Assembly: GCA_038562555.1 (NCBI GenBank)
Contig: JBCFBK010000010.1
Span: 1-64,000 of the forward strand
Reading direction: 5' to 3'
Source: JBCFBK01 sp038562555
GTDB lineage: Bacteria; Bacteroidota; Bacteroidia; Bacteroidales; Prolixibacteraceae
Length of the DNA stretch: 64,000 nucleotides
Under the pieces are notes generated by a model. The model was not told the DNA's origin. It saw only the letters and a list, made by a program, of their open reading frames with translations, and ran no database searches. This document shows, one piece after another, positions 19,359-29,342 of this stretch (position 1 is its first letter; every line of letters starts with the position of its first letter). The translations under genes were made by a program, and so were the position numbers.

Positions 19359-21170
19359 ATGAATAATATATTCAGAATTTCACTCGCATTCTCCATCTTT
19401 TTGCAAGGAGTTGGATGTGAGGATTTCTTAAAGGAAGAATCCATTTCGAACGTGACCTCCGATTCATATATTGTAGACGAAACCGGATTTGAGGATCTCA
19501 TTAAAGCCTGTTATTCACTTACCCGTGACATCACATCTGCCAAAGACAGAGCCACGTTGGCCCTTGGAGGAACTGATATTTTCACTCAGCAGGGATGGGA
19601 CAATCCTGTTGTTACTCAAGCTTCGGCGCTGGATATGTATGATGTGAATATGAATTCATCAATGGAAGAGCTGTCGGGCTTTTGGGATGTTTTATACCGG
19701 GAAATCGGACGTACCAATACAGCTGTTAACCGTGCTGAAGGAATTACCTATCTTGATGAAACCAAAAAGGCAGCGCGTGTTGGAGAAGCGAAATTCCTGC
19801 GGGCATTAAGTTATTTCTACCTGGTTCAAACCTGGGGTGATGTGCCCATGCCTCTGACAGAAACGGTTACACCCAATAGTGCAGTGGTTAGAGTCCCTGC
19901 CGCGCAGATTTATACCCAGATCCTGAACGATCTCACTGAGGCAGAAGCCGTTCTGCCGGTAACAGCCACCGATTACGGACGTGTAACCAAAGGTGCTGCC
20001 CATTTTTTACTGGCTAAAGTGTATCTCACGCGAGGATGGAACTACAAGAATTCACTTGGAGGAAGCGCCGCAGATTTTAAAAGTGCCTTAACGTATGCTG
20101 ATAAGGTAGTTGCTGGTTATCCGCTGGTACCGCAGTATAGTACCCTCTTCCCCAAAAGAGATGAAAATCCGTTAAAGCAATATACAGGAACCCAGAACGA
20201 CCGAAACAGCGAAGTTGTTTTTGCCGTACAGTTCAGTTCTGATATTCTGACTTATGTGAATGAAGTCGCTGCCGAGCCGGGGAACTCCTATCATTCCATC
20301 TTCGGCGGAAGCGGAGAGCATTTCCCCGGAAATTTGGGAAGAACCACCGATTATAACCGTTACCAGGCTCTTGCCGTAACAGCCCCGGCTATGTTTCGCC
20401 TTTTCGACCCGCAAAAAGACAGCCGGTATGCCCATAACTTTGTGGACGCCCAGTATGCATTGAAAGATGCACCTAACTATGGATACAGTCTTACTGATGC
20501 AACCCTGAAAATCAGTTATGTAAAAGGGGATACGGTTGCTTATTTTCCACCGTGGAATGCTGTGGTTCCTTTAAGTAAAAAAGGAATTGACATCGGTGGA
20601 ACAAAGAAGTATACGGTTATTACAATCGATCAGTATGGTGCACCGCAAACATCAAGGCTAAATGGACAAACTCCGCTAATGTGGAAATTCTGGCAACCCG
20701 GGATCCAGTATGGAGATGCATACGGGACCTTTGACTTCGCCCTGTTCCGTTCCGCCGAAGCATACCTGATAGCTGCTGAAGCTATCTTAAAGGGTGCCAC
20801 GGGAGGCGCTTTAGGAGATGCTGTTGTTTATTACAACAAAGTTCTTGACCGGGCAGTAGGTGCCAATGTCGACCCGTTGTGTGCAAAAACTCCGGAAAAT
20901 ATTGCCTCGATGGAAACTGTATCCTACAGGGCTACCCCGGCGAATATCACCATTGATCTGATCCTGGATGAAAGTGCCCGTGAACTGATGGGTGAGTTCA
21001 ACCGCTGGTGGGATCTAAAACGTACCGGCAAGCTGATTGAGCGTGCAAAAAAGATGAACCCCTGGACAAAAAAGAGTAACACAATTACCGATCATCATCT
21101 TGTCCGCCCGATTCCTCAGCATGAGATTGACCGCTCATCGCCCCAGATTTCACAAAATGAAGATTATTAA
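19359..21170 (+). CDS. SusD/RagB glycan-binding lipoprotein
   Basis: 603 residues from the ATG at 19359 (MNNIFRISLAFSIFLQGVGC); an in-frame ATG at 19329 would add ten residues. The cysteine at position 20 ends a lipobox-like GVGC, so the mature protein is probably anchored at the cell surface. CEDFLKEESISNVTSDSYI is the normal start of mature SusD. RALSYFYLVQTWGDVPMPLT is the conserved TPR segment, and LDESARELMGEFNRWWDLKR with VRPIPQHEIDRSSPQISQN is the RagB C-terminal signature. It captures the polysaccharide for the adjacent SusC. A hairpin terminator follows. Confidence 0.96.
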   Translation: MNNIFRISLAFSIFLQGVGCEDFLKEESISNVTSDSYIVDETGFEDLIKACYSLTRDITSAKDRATLALGGTDIFTQQGWDNPVVTQASALDMYDVNMNSSMEELSGFWDVLYREIGRTNTAVNRAEGITYLDETKKAARVGEAKFLRALSYFYLVQTWGDVPMPLTETVTPNSAVVRVPAAQIYTQILNDLTEAEAVLPVTATDYGRVTKGAAHFLLAKVYLTRGWNYKNSLGGSAADFKSALTYADKVVAGYPLVPQYSTLFPKRDENPLKQYTGTQNDRNSEVVFAVQFSSDILTYVNEVAAEPGNSYHSIFGGSGEHFPGNLGRTTDYNRYQALAVTAPAMFRLFDPQKDSRYAHNFVDAQYALKDAPNYGYSLTDATLKISYVKGDTVAYFPPWNAVVPLSKKGIDIGGTKKYTVITIDQYGAPQTSRLNGQTPLMWKFWQPGIQYGDAYGTFDFALFRSAEAYLIAAEAILKGATGGALGDAVVYYNKVLDRAVGANVDPLCAKTPENIASMETVSYRATPANITIDLILDESARELMGEFNRWWDLKRTGKLIERAKKMNPWTKKSNTITDHHLVRPIPQHEIDRSSPQISQNEDY

Positions 21171-21180
21171 ATAAGCAGCT

Positions 21181-21216
21181 AAAAGGAGAAAAAGTTCGAT
21201 CTTCTTCTCCTTTTTT
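21181..21216 (+). terminator. Terminator after the SusC-SusD pair
   Basis: AAAAGGAGAA pairs with TTCTCCTTTT across a 14-base loop, followed by more T. It may lower expression of the enzyme genes relative to the SusCD pair. The rest of the gap to 21419 shows no clear promoter match. Confidence 0.7.
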
Positions 21217-21418
21217 AAATGATTTTTGGCCGATCACTGATTCTTCAACTATTTCTCTCTAAGAGGAATACTGAAATGCATTTTCCTTTGTGATAGACGA
21301 ATAGTCAATTAAGCCAATGAAATAGCCATGGTGACTATATTTTTCTGATCATGGCAATTCGCTTCGCGGATTTCGCAAGCTCAATTCCATTTGACCTTAA
21401 AAAGCAAATCAGATACAA

Positions 21419-22957
21419 ATGAAACACTTATTTATTCATATTACTTACTGTGTTGCAGTGGTACTATTCCTATTGCCGCTCCATGCAAACAGCCGGCAAA
21501 AAGAGTATCCTGTCACTTTCTTTGGCGCTAAAGGTGACGGGATTTCATTAAATACCTCTGCCATTCAAAAAGCCATAGATGCTGCTTCAGCTGCAGGCGG
21601 AGGAACAGTTGTCATTCCCGAAGGCCGGTTTCTCTCCGGCTGTATCAGTTTAAAATCGGACGTAACCTTAAAACTGGATTTCCATGCTGTCCTGATTGGA
21701 AGCACCAGTCCTTTTGATTATCTGTCAAACGGCAAATCATTCCATTTTATTAATGCCGAAAAGACATCCAATATCGCCATTACCGGAGAAGGAACCATCG
21801 ACGGGCAAGGACGGAAACTGGCGCTGAATATTGACAGCCTGTTTTTTGCCGGAAAATGGGAAGAGCCGAACTACAATTACCGGAGACACCGCCCGGAACG
21901 AAGGCCTAAATTATTGGATTTCAGCCAATGCAAAAACATAACCATTCAGGGAATTACCGCGAAAAATTCAACCAGCTGGGTGCTTAACTTTGACAGGTGC
22001 TCTGATTTGACCATCGATCAGGTTACAGTTGAGAGTGACGACTACTGGAACAATGACGGAATGGACATCGGTGACTGCCGTAACGTGAAAATAACCAACT
22101 GCTATGTGAATTCATCCGATGATGGAATTTGTCTGAAATCACACCACAAGGGTTACCTTAACGACAGCATTTATATTGCCAATTGTACGGTTCGTTCAAG
22201 TGCCAGCGCCATCAAATTCGGAACAGCTTCTCACGGAGGATTTAAAAACGTTAAAATCGAAAACATTTACATTTTCGATACTTTCCGCTCGGCCATTGCA
22301 TTGGAATCGGTCGATGGAGGGATACTTGAAAACATCGAGATATCTGATATTACTGCCAATAATACAGGCAATGCCATCTTCATCAAACTGGGACATCGAA
22401 ATACAGACGGCCCGGTTGGCACATTAAAAAATATAAAAATAAGCAATGTGGTTGTTCAGGTACCCTATAACAACCCCGACCTGAACTATGAGATCCGGGG
22501 GCCCGAGCTGGCTTTCTTTCATAATGTTTTTCCTGCTTCCATTACGGGTCTTCCCGGTCATCCGGTCGAAAATGTCAGTCTGGAAAACATCCGGATCATT
22601 TATCCGGGAAGAGCCAATAACGGATATGCCCACCTGCCACTACACCGGTTGAAAGATGTACCTGAAAGTGAATCACAATACCCGGAATTCTCCATGTTCG
22701 GAGAACTTCCTTCCTGGGGTTTCTACGTTCGCCATGTAAAGGGATTGACCATGAAAGGTATTGATTTAAAGGTGCTGGAAGAAGATTTCAGGCCTGCCTT
22801 TGTCTTTGATGATGTATCGGACCTGAAGCTGGAAAAAGTTAAAATTGACCCGACCAATCCGAATAATCAGATCATCTTAAGGCAGGTTGTCAATAAATCT
22901 TTTGATAAAATACAAATAGAAGGAGTTTCCGGAAACGGCGTCCAAACAGTGGAATAA
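21419..22957 (+). CDS. Glycoside hydrolase family 28 (polygalacturonase-like)
   Basis: 512 residues with a signal peptide (VAVVLFLLPLHANS). A right-handed beta-helix enzyme acting on galacturonide or rhamnogalacturonan-type linkages. FFGAKGDGISLNTSAIQKAI and the GGGTVVIPEGRFLSG segment are the family N-terminus. NNDGMDIGDCRNV stands where GH28 has NTDG, SSDDGICLKS holds the two catalytic aspartates, and TASHGGFKNVKIEN replaces the G-H-G segment. The last motif is not canonical, so exact specificity is uncertain. First enzyme gene after the SusCD pair. Confidence 0.85.
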   Translation: MKHLFIHITYCVAVVLFLLPLHANSRQKEYPVTFFGAKGDGISLNTSAIQKAIDAASAAGGGTVVIPEGRFLSGCISLKSDVTLKLDFHAVLIGSTSPFDYLSNGKSFHFINAEKTSNIAITGEGTIDGQGRKLALNIDSLFFAGKWEEPNYNYRRHRPERRPKLLDFSQCKNITIQGITAKNSTSWVLNFDRCSDLTIDQVTVESDDYWNNDGMDIGDCRNVKITNCYVNSSDDGICLKSHHKGYLNDSIYIANCTVRSSASAIKFGTASHGGFKNVKIENIYIFDTFRSAIALESVDGGILENIEISDITANNTGNAIFIKLGHRNTDGPVGTLKNIKISNVVVQVPYNNPDLNYEIRGPELAFFHNVFPASITGLPGHPVENVSLENIRIIYPGRANNGYAHLPLHRLKDVPESESQYPEFSMFGELPSWGFYVRHVKGLTMKGIDLKVLEEDFRPAFVFDDVSDLKLEKVKIDPTNPNNQIILRQVVNKSFDKIQIEGVSGNGVQTVE

Positions 22958-23000
22958 ATCATTGGCATGGGGTGAGGTCCCATGGTTTTCAAAATTAATT

Positions 23001-25028
23001 ATGACACAGAAAAGAATATCTTTCTTCGGGATAGTGGTATTGTTTTGGTTTTTAGGGAACATGACATCCTGTAAAGAGCGATCAACAATTGTTTGGCTGG
23101 ATGAACTTGAAATCGAAGAATTTTCAGAAGATATCAGGCCGGTCAAGCCGGGAACCAACTACCGCAGGGAGCCAATCAGTATTGGTGGACAGACCTTTGA
23201 ACGGGGAATTGGTGTGATCACGATCAGTGCAATTCCACTCATGCTAAACGGACAGGCCAGCCGGTTTACAGCAACTGTTGGCCCGGACGATGAAGCCAAT
23301 CCCGATCTGCTTGTCCGGTTTTATGTTGTGGGTGATGGTCAGGTCCTGTTCGACAGCGGCGGTATGAAAGCCGGTGATGTACCAAAACCGGTCGATGTTA
23401 ACCTGAAAGGAATTCAGCAATTGGGCCTTCTGGTTACAGACTCAATAGGCGGTGTTACCAATAAAAAAACCTATTCCAATTGGGCTGATGCCAAATTAGT
23501 GATGCATGAAGGTTTTATCCCCCGGCCGAGACCAAATCAGGATGACAGGTACATCCTGACTCCTGTGGCGGGAGACAAACCGGCTATTCATTCCCCAAAA
23601 GTCTTTGGTGCAACACCCGGGAATCCGTTTTTATATCCTGTGGCAGCCACCGGGAGCCGACCCATGCATTTTTCGGCAGATCATTTGCCGGAAGGTCTGC
23701 TGATCGATTCTGTAACAGGAATCATCGATGGAAAAATCAGCCGTAAAGGTAATTATGAAATCATCCTGAGGGCTAAAAACAACCTTGGGAAAGATGAAAG
23801 AAAGCTGACCATCCGCATCGGCGATACAATCGCCCTTACACCTCCAATGGGATGGAACGGATGGAATTCCTGGGCCTCGGCGATTGACCAGGAAAAAGTG
23901 ATGTCCTCTGCCCGGGCCATGGTTCATTCGGGCCTTAAAAATTACGGATGGTTGTACATCAATATTGACGATACCTGGCAAGGAAAGAGAGGTGGTCCCT
24001 TTCATGCCATTCAGCCGAATGAAAAATTCCCGGATCTGGCGGCCATGGCCGACTCCATTCATGCCATGGGACTGAAAGCAGGACTTTATTCCACACCTTA
24101 TATTTCAAGCTACGGGGGTTATCCCGGCGCTTCATCCAACAATGAACAGGGAAGTGAAACGCGTGATACGATCCTGAAAAATCCACAGGCTTATAAACTA
24201 ATCGGGAAGTATCGTTTCGAAACCAATGATGCCGCACAAATGGCAGCCTGGGGAATTGACTATCTGAAATATGACTGGCGTATTGATGTCAATTCGGCAG
24301 AAAGGATGTCGGATGCTTTGCGGAAATCAGGAAGAGATATTTTCTTCTCGCTGTCGAACCTGGCACCTTTTGACAAAGCCGGTGACTGGGCCCGGGCAGC
24401 CAATGCCTGGAGAACCGGAGCAGATATCCGTGACAGCTGGCTGAGCCTGTATACGCTGGCCTTTGGCATCGATGCATGGGCGCCTTATGGCGGACCCGGA
24501 CACTGGAATGATCCCGACATGATGGTATTGGGAAATGTGACCACCGGAGCAAAAATGCACCCGACAAGGCTGACTCCCGACGAACAGTACAGCCATGTCA
24601 GTATTTACAGTTTACTTGCAGCTCCTCTTCTGATCGGTTGCCCTCTGGAACAATTGGACCCCTTTACCCTGAATTTACTGACGAATTCCGAAGTACTTGA
24701 GATCAACCAGGATCCTTTGGGTAAGCCAGGCCGGCTCGCAGTTGAGGAAGATGGATTTCAAATTTGGGTAAGGCCGATGACAGATGGATCCTTTGCCGTG
24801 GGTCTTTTTAATATGGAGGGCTATGGCAGTACTCCGCAATCGTATTTCCGGTGGGGAAATGAGCAGCCGCGAAGGCTCAGCTTTTCCTTTGAAAAGGCCG
24901 GATTATCCGGGAGCTGGAAATTACGGGATGTCTGGAGGCAGAAGGACCTGGGCGAATTCACAGGAGAATACCAAATGCAAATACCCTATCACGGGGTACA
25001 ACTCTTAAAAATGATTCCATTACAGTAA
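23001..25028 (+). CDS. GH27 alpha-galactosidase-like lipoprotein with NPCBM and Ig-like modules
   Basis: 675 residues from the ATG at 23001; an upstream ATG would add 13. A lipobox-like MTSC follows a hydrophobic segment, so surface or periplasmic anchoring is likely. An NPCBM sugar-binding module (about 31-175, VWLDELEI, RGIGVITISA, FYVVGDGQVLFDSGGM) precedes a putative Ig module (about 185-275) and the GH27 catalytic barrel (about 277-675). By comparison with human alpha-galactosidase A, Asp425 in YLKYDWR fits the nucleophile and Asp506 in GHWNDPDMM the acid/base. It should remove alpha-linked galactose or N-acetylgalactosamine. The same module set is repeated in the next gene. Confidence 0.9.
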   Translation: MTQKRISFFGIVVLFWFLGNMTSCKERSTIVWLDELEIEEFSEDIRPVKPGTNYRREPISIGGQTFERGIGVITISAIPLMLNGQASRFTATVGPDDEANPDLLVRFYVVGDGQVLFDSGGMKAGDVPKPVDVNLKGIQQLGLLVTDSIGGVTNKKTYSNWADAKLVMHEGFIPRPRPNQDDRYILTPVAGDKPAIHSPKVFGATPGNPFLYPVAATGSRPMHFSADHLPEGLLIDSVTGIIDGKISRKGNYEIILRAKNNLGKDERKLTIRIGDTIALTPPMGWNGWNSWASAIDQEKVMSSARAMVHSGLKNYGWLYINIDDTWQGKRGGPFHAIQPNEKFPDLAAMADSIHAMGLKAGLYSTPYISSYGGYPGASSNNEQGSETRDTILKNPQAYKLIGKYRFETNDAAQMAAWGIDYLKYDWRIDVNSAERMSDALRKSGRDIFFSLSNLAPFDKAGDWARAANAWRTGADIRDSWLSLYTLAFGIDAWAPYGGPGHWNDPDMMVLGNVTTGAKMHPTRLTPDEQYSHVSIYSLLAAPLLIGCPLEQLDPFTLNLLTNSEVLEINQDPLGKPGRLAVEEDGFQIWVRPMTDGSFAVGLFNMEGYGSTPQSYFRWGNEQPRRLSFSFEKAGLSGSWKLRDVWRQKDLGEFTGEYQMQIPYHGVQLLKMIPLQ

Positions 25029-25041
25029 CTAAAATTTTGAC

Positions 25042-28000
25042 ATGAAACTGATCAATCTTATCATACTCCTTTTCGTTGCGGGTTCCTTCGTTGCAGAAGC
25101 TCAGGATAAACCTGAACCGGTTGATCTGGTTTACCCTCAGCTGGACAGTGAAAACTCACGCTGGATTTTCTTTGCATCTGCCTGCAGGCCGTTTGGCATG
25201 GTGAACCTCAGTCCCGATAACTATGCCAATGGCGACTGGGGATCAGGCTACCGGTATGAACGGGATTCCATCAAATTCTTCAGTCATATTCATTGCTGGC
25301 AGTTATCGGGGCTTCCGGTGCTGCCTGTAAATGGGGCCTTCAGGGGTCATCTCGGGCCTGATGTATATGGTTCTCCGTATTCCCATGAGCGCGAAACGGT
25401 GAGACCGGGTTACCATTCCGTTGTTCTGGACAGTTACGGCATTCAGGCAGAACTAACTTCGACAACCCGTGTGGGATTCCACCGTTACCGGTTTCCCAAA
25501 TCAGCCGAAAGTTACATTTTGCTCGACATGGCCACTTTTCTGGGGCCATCAGGTACTCTCAAAGGGGCTGTCAAAAAAATCAGCGACCGGGAAATTCAGG
25601 GATACGTACTCATGGATAAGACCGTACGCCGGCCTAAAGAAGTTTATGTCTATTTTGTCCTGCAACTCGATACGCCCTTTGAACGGATCATGTCCTGGAA
25701 AGACGGCCGGATCAGCGGAGCCACCGACTCTTTTGAAGGGAGCAACGGAGGGATATTCCTAAAGATCAATACAGAAAAGGAAAAGACAGTCCAAATGAAG
25801 GTGGCTGTCTCGTATGTTTCTGAGGAACAGGCCCGGCTGAACCTGCAAACCGAACTTCCCCACTGGGATTTCGATGCGGTTGTCTGTGAATCGGCAGAGG
25901 AATGGAACAACTACCTCGGCCGGATTGAAATAGAAGGTGGTACCCTTCAGCAGCAAAGACGCTTTTATACTGATTTGTGGCATGCCCTGCTGGGTCGCCG
26001 CATCATCAGTGATGTCAACGGGAAATACTGCGATATGACCGGAACGGAACGAAGGGTCGGCCAAATCCCTTTGGATAAAAACGGCAAACCGCTGTTCAAT
26101 CATCACAACTCCGATTCCTTTTGGGGAGCCCAGTGGACTATCTCGACACTTTGGTCGCTGTTATACCCGAAAATTACCAGCGACTTTGTCAATTCCATGC
26201 TGATGATGTATGATGACGGAGGGCTCATTCCCCGGGGACCTGCAGGCGGAAATTATACAGCCGTGATGACCGGTGCTTCTTCTACTCCCTTTATCGTGGG
26301 AGCCTGGACGAAAGGGATCCGGACTTTTGATGCAGGAAAAGCCTTTGAAGGGATGAAAAAGAACCATATGCCCGGAGGAATGATGGGAAAGGCCGGCTAC
26401 GAACACAACTCCGCCATTGGAGGAGGGATTGAATCTTATATTGATCAGGGTTATGTACCTTATCCCCTGCTCCCCAAAGTCGGATTTCATCAGGATGGCG
26501 CCGGCCAGACACTGGAATATGCTTCGCAGGACTGGTGTCTTGCTCAAATGGCAAACGTACTGGGCAATCAGGATGACTATGACTATTTTCTGAAACGTTC
26601 CGGAAACTGGAAAAACCTTTTTGATGGACAAACAGGATGGATCCGGCCAAAAAACAAGGAAGGTCAATGGAAAGATCCTTTCGATCCCTATCAGTATCAA
26701 AACGGATTTGTGGAAGCAAACAGCGTTCAGACGACCTGGTTTGTTCCTCATGACCTGCCCAGACTGGCCCGGTTGATGGGAGGCCCTGAAAAAGCAGCAG
26801 CCAAATTGGATGAAAGCTTTAAAACTGCCCAAAAATTCGATTTCACCTCGGGAAAATCCCATTCGAAGGAATTGATGGAGCAATACCGGAGGATCCCCAT
26901 CAATTACGGGAATCAACCTTCCATTCAAACAGCCTTTATCTTCAATCATCTTGGTTATCCATGGCTTACCCAATACTGGTCACGGCGGGTAATTGAACAG
27001 GCTTTCAGCGCCCTGTCGCCGGATCAGGGTTATAACGGTGACGAAGATCAGGGACTTATGGGCTCATTGGCTGTCCTGATGAAAATCGGATTGTTTGAAA
27101 TGAATTCCGGATGTGAACCCCGATCCGTCATTGAACTGGGAAGCCCCATTTTCGACAAAATCATTCTGCATTTGGATCAATCCTATTATCCTGGTAAAAC
27201 CTTTACGATAGAGGTAAAAAACAACAAACCCGGCAATGATTATATTCAGTCAGCCATTCTGAATGGGAACCCGCTTCAGAAATGGTGGTTTTATCATCAG
27301 GATATCACCCGCGGGGGAAAGCTGATCCTGGAAATGGGTGAGAAACCCAACAAAACCATCTTTTCTTCAGGGCAGACGAAGACGGTATGGCTGGATGAAC
27401 TCAAAATTCGGGCTCATTCCGAAGGCATACCTTCGGTCTCTGCAAAAACCAATGCCGCCGGTGACACTATCATCATTGGCGGGATCAGCTATGACAGGGG
27501 AATTGGTGTCCGTTCAACAGCAATCCTTTCTTTCCAACTCAACGGCAAAGCCAAAAAATTCATGGCCAAAGTGGGTGCCGATGATCAGGGCAGCAAAACC
27601 TGTCCCGTCAGCTTTTATGTGGTTGGTGATCGCAAAGTTCTGTTCGAAAGTGGTGAAATGAATGTAGGCGATGCTCCCAGGAAAGTGGATGTTGATCTTA
27701 GGGGCATACAACGATTGGGACTAGGGGTCACCTTTTCAGAACACGACCGGATCCAGGCGCTGTCCGACTGGGCCGATGCCCGCTTTTTGATGGCTGGAGA
27801 CGAGCTTCCCGAACCTGTTCCGAATTCGGATGAAAAAATCATTCTGACCCCGGCCCCGGCTGAAACTCCAAGAATAAACTCCCCGGCAATTTTTGGCGCT
27901 ACTCCCGGAAATCCGTTCCTTTATACCATTGTTGCCGGCGGACAAAAACCCATGATCTTCTCCGCCAATCACCTGCCCGATGGTTTGACACTGGATAGCC

Positions 28001-29325
28001 TGACGGGTATTATATCGGGATTGGTAACAAAAAAAGGCACATACCCGGTTTTACTTCAGGCAAGGAATGAAAAAGGGGAAGCGTCCAAACTACTGACTAT
28101 AAAAATCGGTAACAACATCGGACTAACTCCGCCGATGGGCTGGAACGGCTGGAATTCCTGGGCGCGGGAAATTGACAGGGAGAAAGTGATCGCCTCTGCC
28201 CATGCCATGGTGAATATGGGCCTGCAGGACCACGGATGGACCTATATCAATATTGATGATGCCTGGCAGAGTCCCCGGGCAGGAAAATACCATGCGATCC
28301 AGCCCAATGAAAAGTTTCCGGATTTCCCCGGAATGATCGCTGAAATTCATTCCCTTGGACTCAAAGCCGGACTTTACTCGACTCCATGGATCACCAGTTA
28401 CGCCGGCTATCCGGGAGGATCGTCCAATTTGGAGGACGGTGCCTTCCCTGACTCCGTGCGCGATAACAAACGGGCTTACCGCTATGTCGGTAAATATACC
28501 TTCGAGGAAAACGATGCCCGGCAAATGGCGGAATGGGGCATTGATTACCTGAAGTATGACTGGCGGCTGGAAGTGCCGTCGGCCGAACGCATGGCTGCTG
28601 CACTAAAAAATTCAGGCAGGGATATTTTCTACAGCCTGTCCAACTCGGCCTCCTTTGCACATGCTGAAGATTGGTCACGGATAGCCAATGCCTGGCGAAC
28701 CGGGCCGGATATCCGCGATAGCTGGCACAGTCTTCATTTTTCAGCCTTCACCATCGATCCCTGGGCTCCCTTTGCCGGCCCGGGACACTGGAATGATCCG
28801 GACATGCTGATCATTGGAAATGTCAGCACCGGAATGGAACTGCATCCGACACGTCTAACTCCCAATGAACAGTATAGCCATGTCAGCCTTTTCAGCCTGC
28901 TGGCTGCTCCCCTGCTCATTGGATGTCCTATTGAACAACTGGACGATTTTACACTGAACCTGCTGACGAATGACGAAGTGATTGAGATCAATCAGGATCC
29001 TCTTGGGAAACCGGGATCTATGGTGGTTGAAAAAGACGGAGTGCAAATCCGGGTCAAACAGCTTCATGACGGAAGCTGTGCGGTCGGACTGTTCCATGTA
29101 GGCGACTACGGGAAAACTCCCCAATCGTATTTTCGCTGGGGAGATGAGAAACCAACGTCTTTTACCTTTAATTTAAAACACGCCGGACTGACCGGAAAAT
29201 GGAAACTGCGGGATGTATGGAGGCAAAAGGACCTCGGGGTATTTGAAAACACTTTTTCCGCTGAAATTCCGCATCATGGAGTAATCCTGCTCCGGTTGTA
29301 TCCAAACGATAAGTATAAACTTTAA
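25042..29325 (+). CDS. GH92-GH27 fusion enzyme with internal NPCBM
   Basis: 1427 residues, signal peptide cut around VAEAQ. The N-terminal half (about 25-760) is a GH92 enzyme, a family of calcium-dependent exo-alpha-mannosidases: HQDGAGQTLEYASQDWCLAQ and NGDEDQGLMGS fit its conserved motifs, with Asp667 and Asp669 at the position of the catalytic-base pair. The C-terminal half (about 778-1427) is NPCBM, Ig-like and GH27, with Asp1173 (YLKYDWR) and Asp1254 (GHWNDPDML) as catalytic candidates. That half is a close paralogue of the preceding gene without its lipobox. A tandem duplication followed by fusion is the simplest history. Confidence 0.88.
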   Translation: MKLINLIILLFVAGSFVAEAQDKPEPVDLVYPQLDSENSRWIFFASACRPFGMVNLSPDNYANGDWGSGYRYERDSIKFFSHIHCWQLSGLPVLPVNGAFRGHLGPDVYGSPYSHERETVRPGYHSVVLDSYGIQAELTSTTRVGFHRYRFPKSAESYILLDMATFLGPSGTLKGAVKKISDREIQGYVLMDKTVRRPKEVYVYFVLQLDTPFERIMSWKDGRISGATDSFEGSNGGIFLKINTEKEKTVQMKVAVSYVSEEQARLNLQTELPHWDFDAVVCESAEEWNNYLGRIEIEGGTLQQQRRFYTDLWHALLGRRIISDVNGKYCDMTGTERRVGQIPLDKNGKPLFNHHNSDSFWGAQWTISTLWSLLYPKITSDFVNSMLMMYDDGGLIPRGPAGGNYTAVMTGASSTPFIVGAWTKGIRTFDAGKAFEGMKKNHMPGGMMGKAGYEHNSAIGGGIESYIDQGYVPYPLLPKVGFHQDGAGQTLEYASQDWCLAQMANVLGNQDDYDYFLKRSGNWKNLFDGQTGWIRPKNKEGQWKDPFDPYQYQNGFVEANSVQTTWFVPHDLPRLARLMGGPEKAAAKLDESFKTAQKFDFTSGKSHSKELMEQYRRIPINYGNQPSIQTAFIFNHLGYPWLTQYWSRRVIEQAFSALSPDQGYNGDEDQGLMGSLAVLMKIGLFEMNSGCEPRSVIELGSPIFDKIILHLDQSYYPGKTFTIEVKNNKPGNDYIQSAILNGNPLQKWWFYHQDITRGGKLILEMGEKPNKTIFSSGQTKTVWLDELKIRAHSEGIPSVSAKTNAAGDTIIIGGISYDRGIGVRSTAILSFQLNGKAKKFMAKVGADDQGSKTCPVSFYVVGDRKVLFESGEMNVGDAPRKVDVDLRGIQRLGLGVTFSEHDRIQALSDWADARFLMAGDELPEPVPNSDEKIILTPAPAETPRINSPAIFGATPGNPFLYTIVAGGQKPMIFSANHLPDGLTLDSLTGIISGLVTKKGTYPVLLQARNEKGEASKLLTIKIGNNIGLTPPMGWNGWNSWAREIDREKVIASAHAMVNMGLQDHGWTYINIDDAWQSPRAGKYHAIQPNEKFPDFPGMIAEIHSLGLKAGLYSTPWITSYAGYPGGSSNLEDGAFPDSVRDNKRAYRYVGKYTFEENDARQMAEWGIDYLKYDWRLEVPSAERMAAALKNSGRDIFYSLSNSASFAHAEDWSRIANAWRTGPDIRDSWHSLHFSAFTIDPWAPFAGPGHWNDPDMLIIGNVSTGMELHPTRLTPNEQYSHVSLFSLLAAPLLIGCPIEQLDDFTLNLLTNDEVIEINQDPLGKPGSMVVEKDGVQIRVKQLHDGSCAVGLFHVGDYGKTPQSYFRWGDEKPTSFTFNLKHAGLTGKWKLRDVWRQKDLGVFENTFSAEIPHHGVILLRLYPNDKYKL

Positions 29326-29342
29326 CTCAACGGCTCTGTGTC

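Noticed and set aside
22961..23000. Longer start for the GH27 lipoprotein at 22962
   Set aside because: The extra 13 residues precede a complete lipoprotein signal; the ATG at 23001 is the simpler start.
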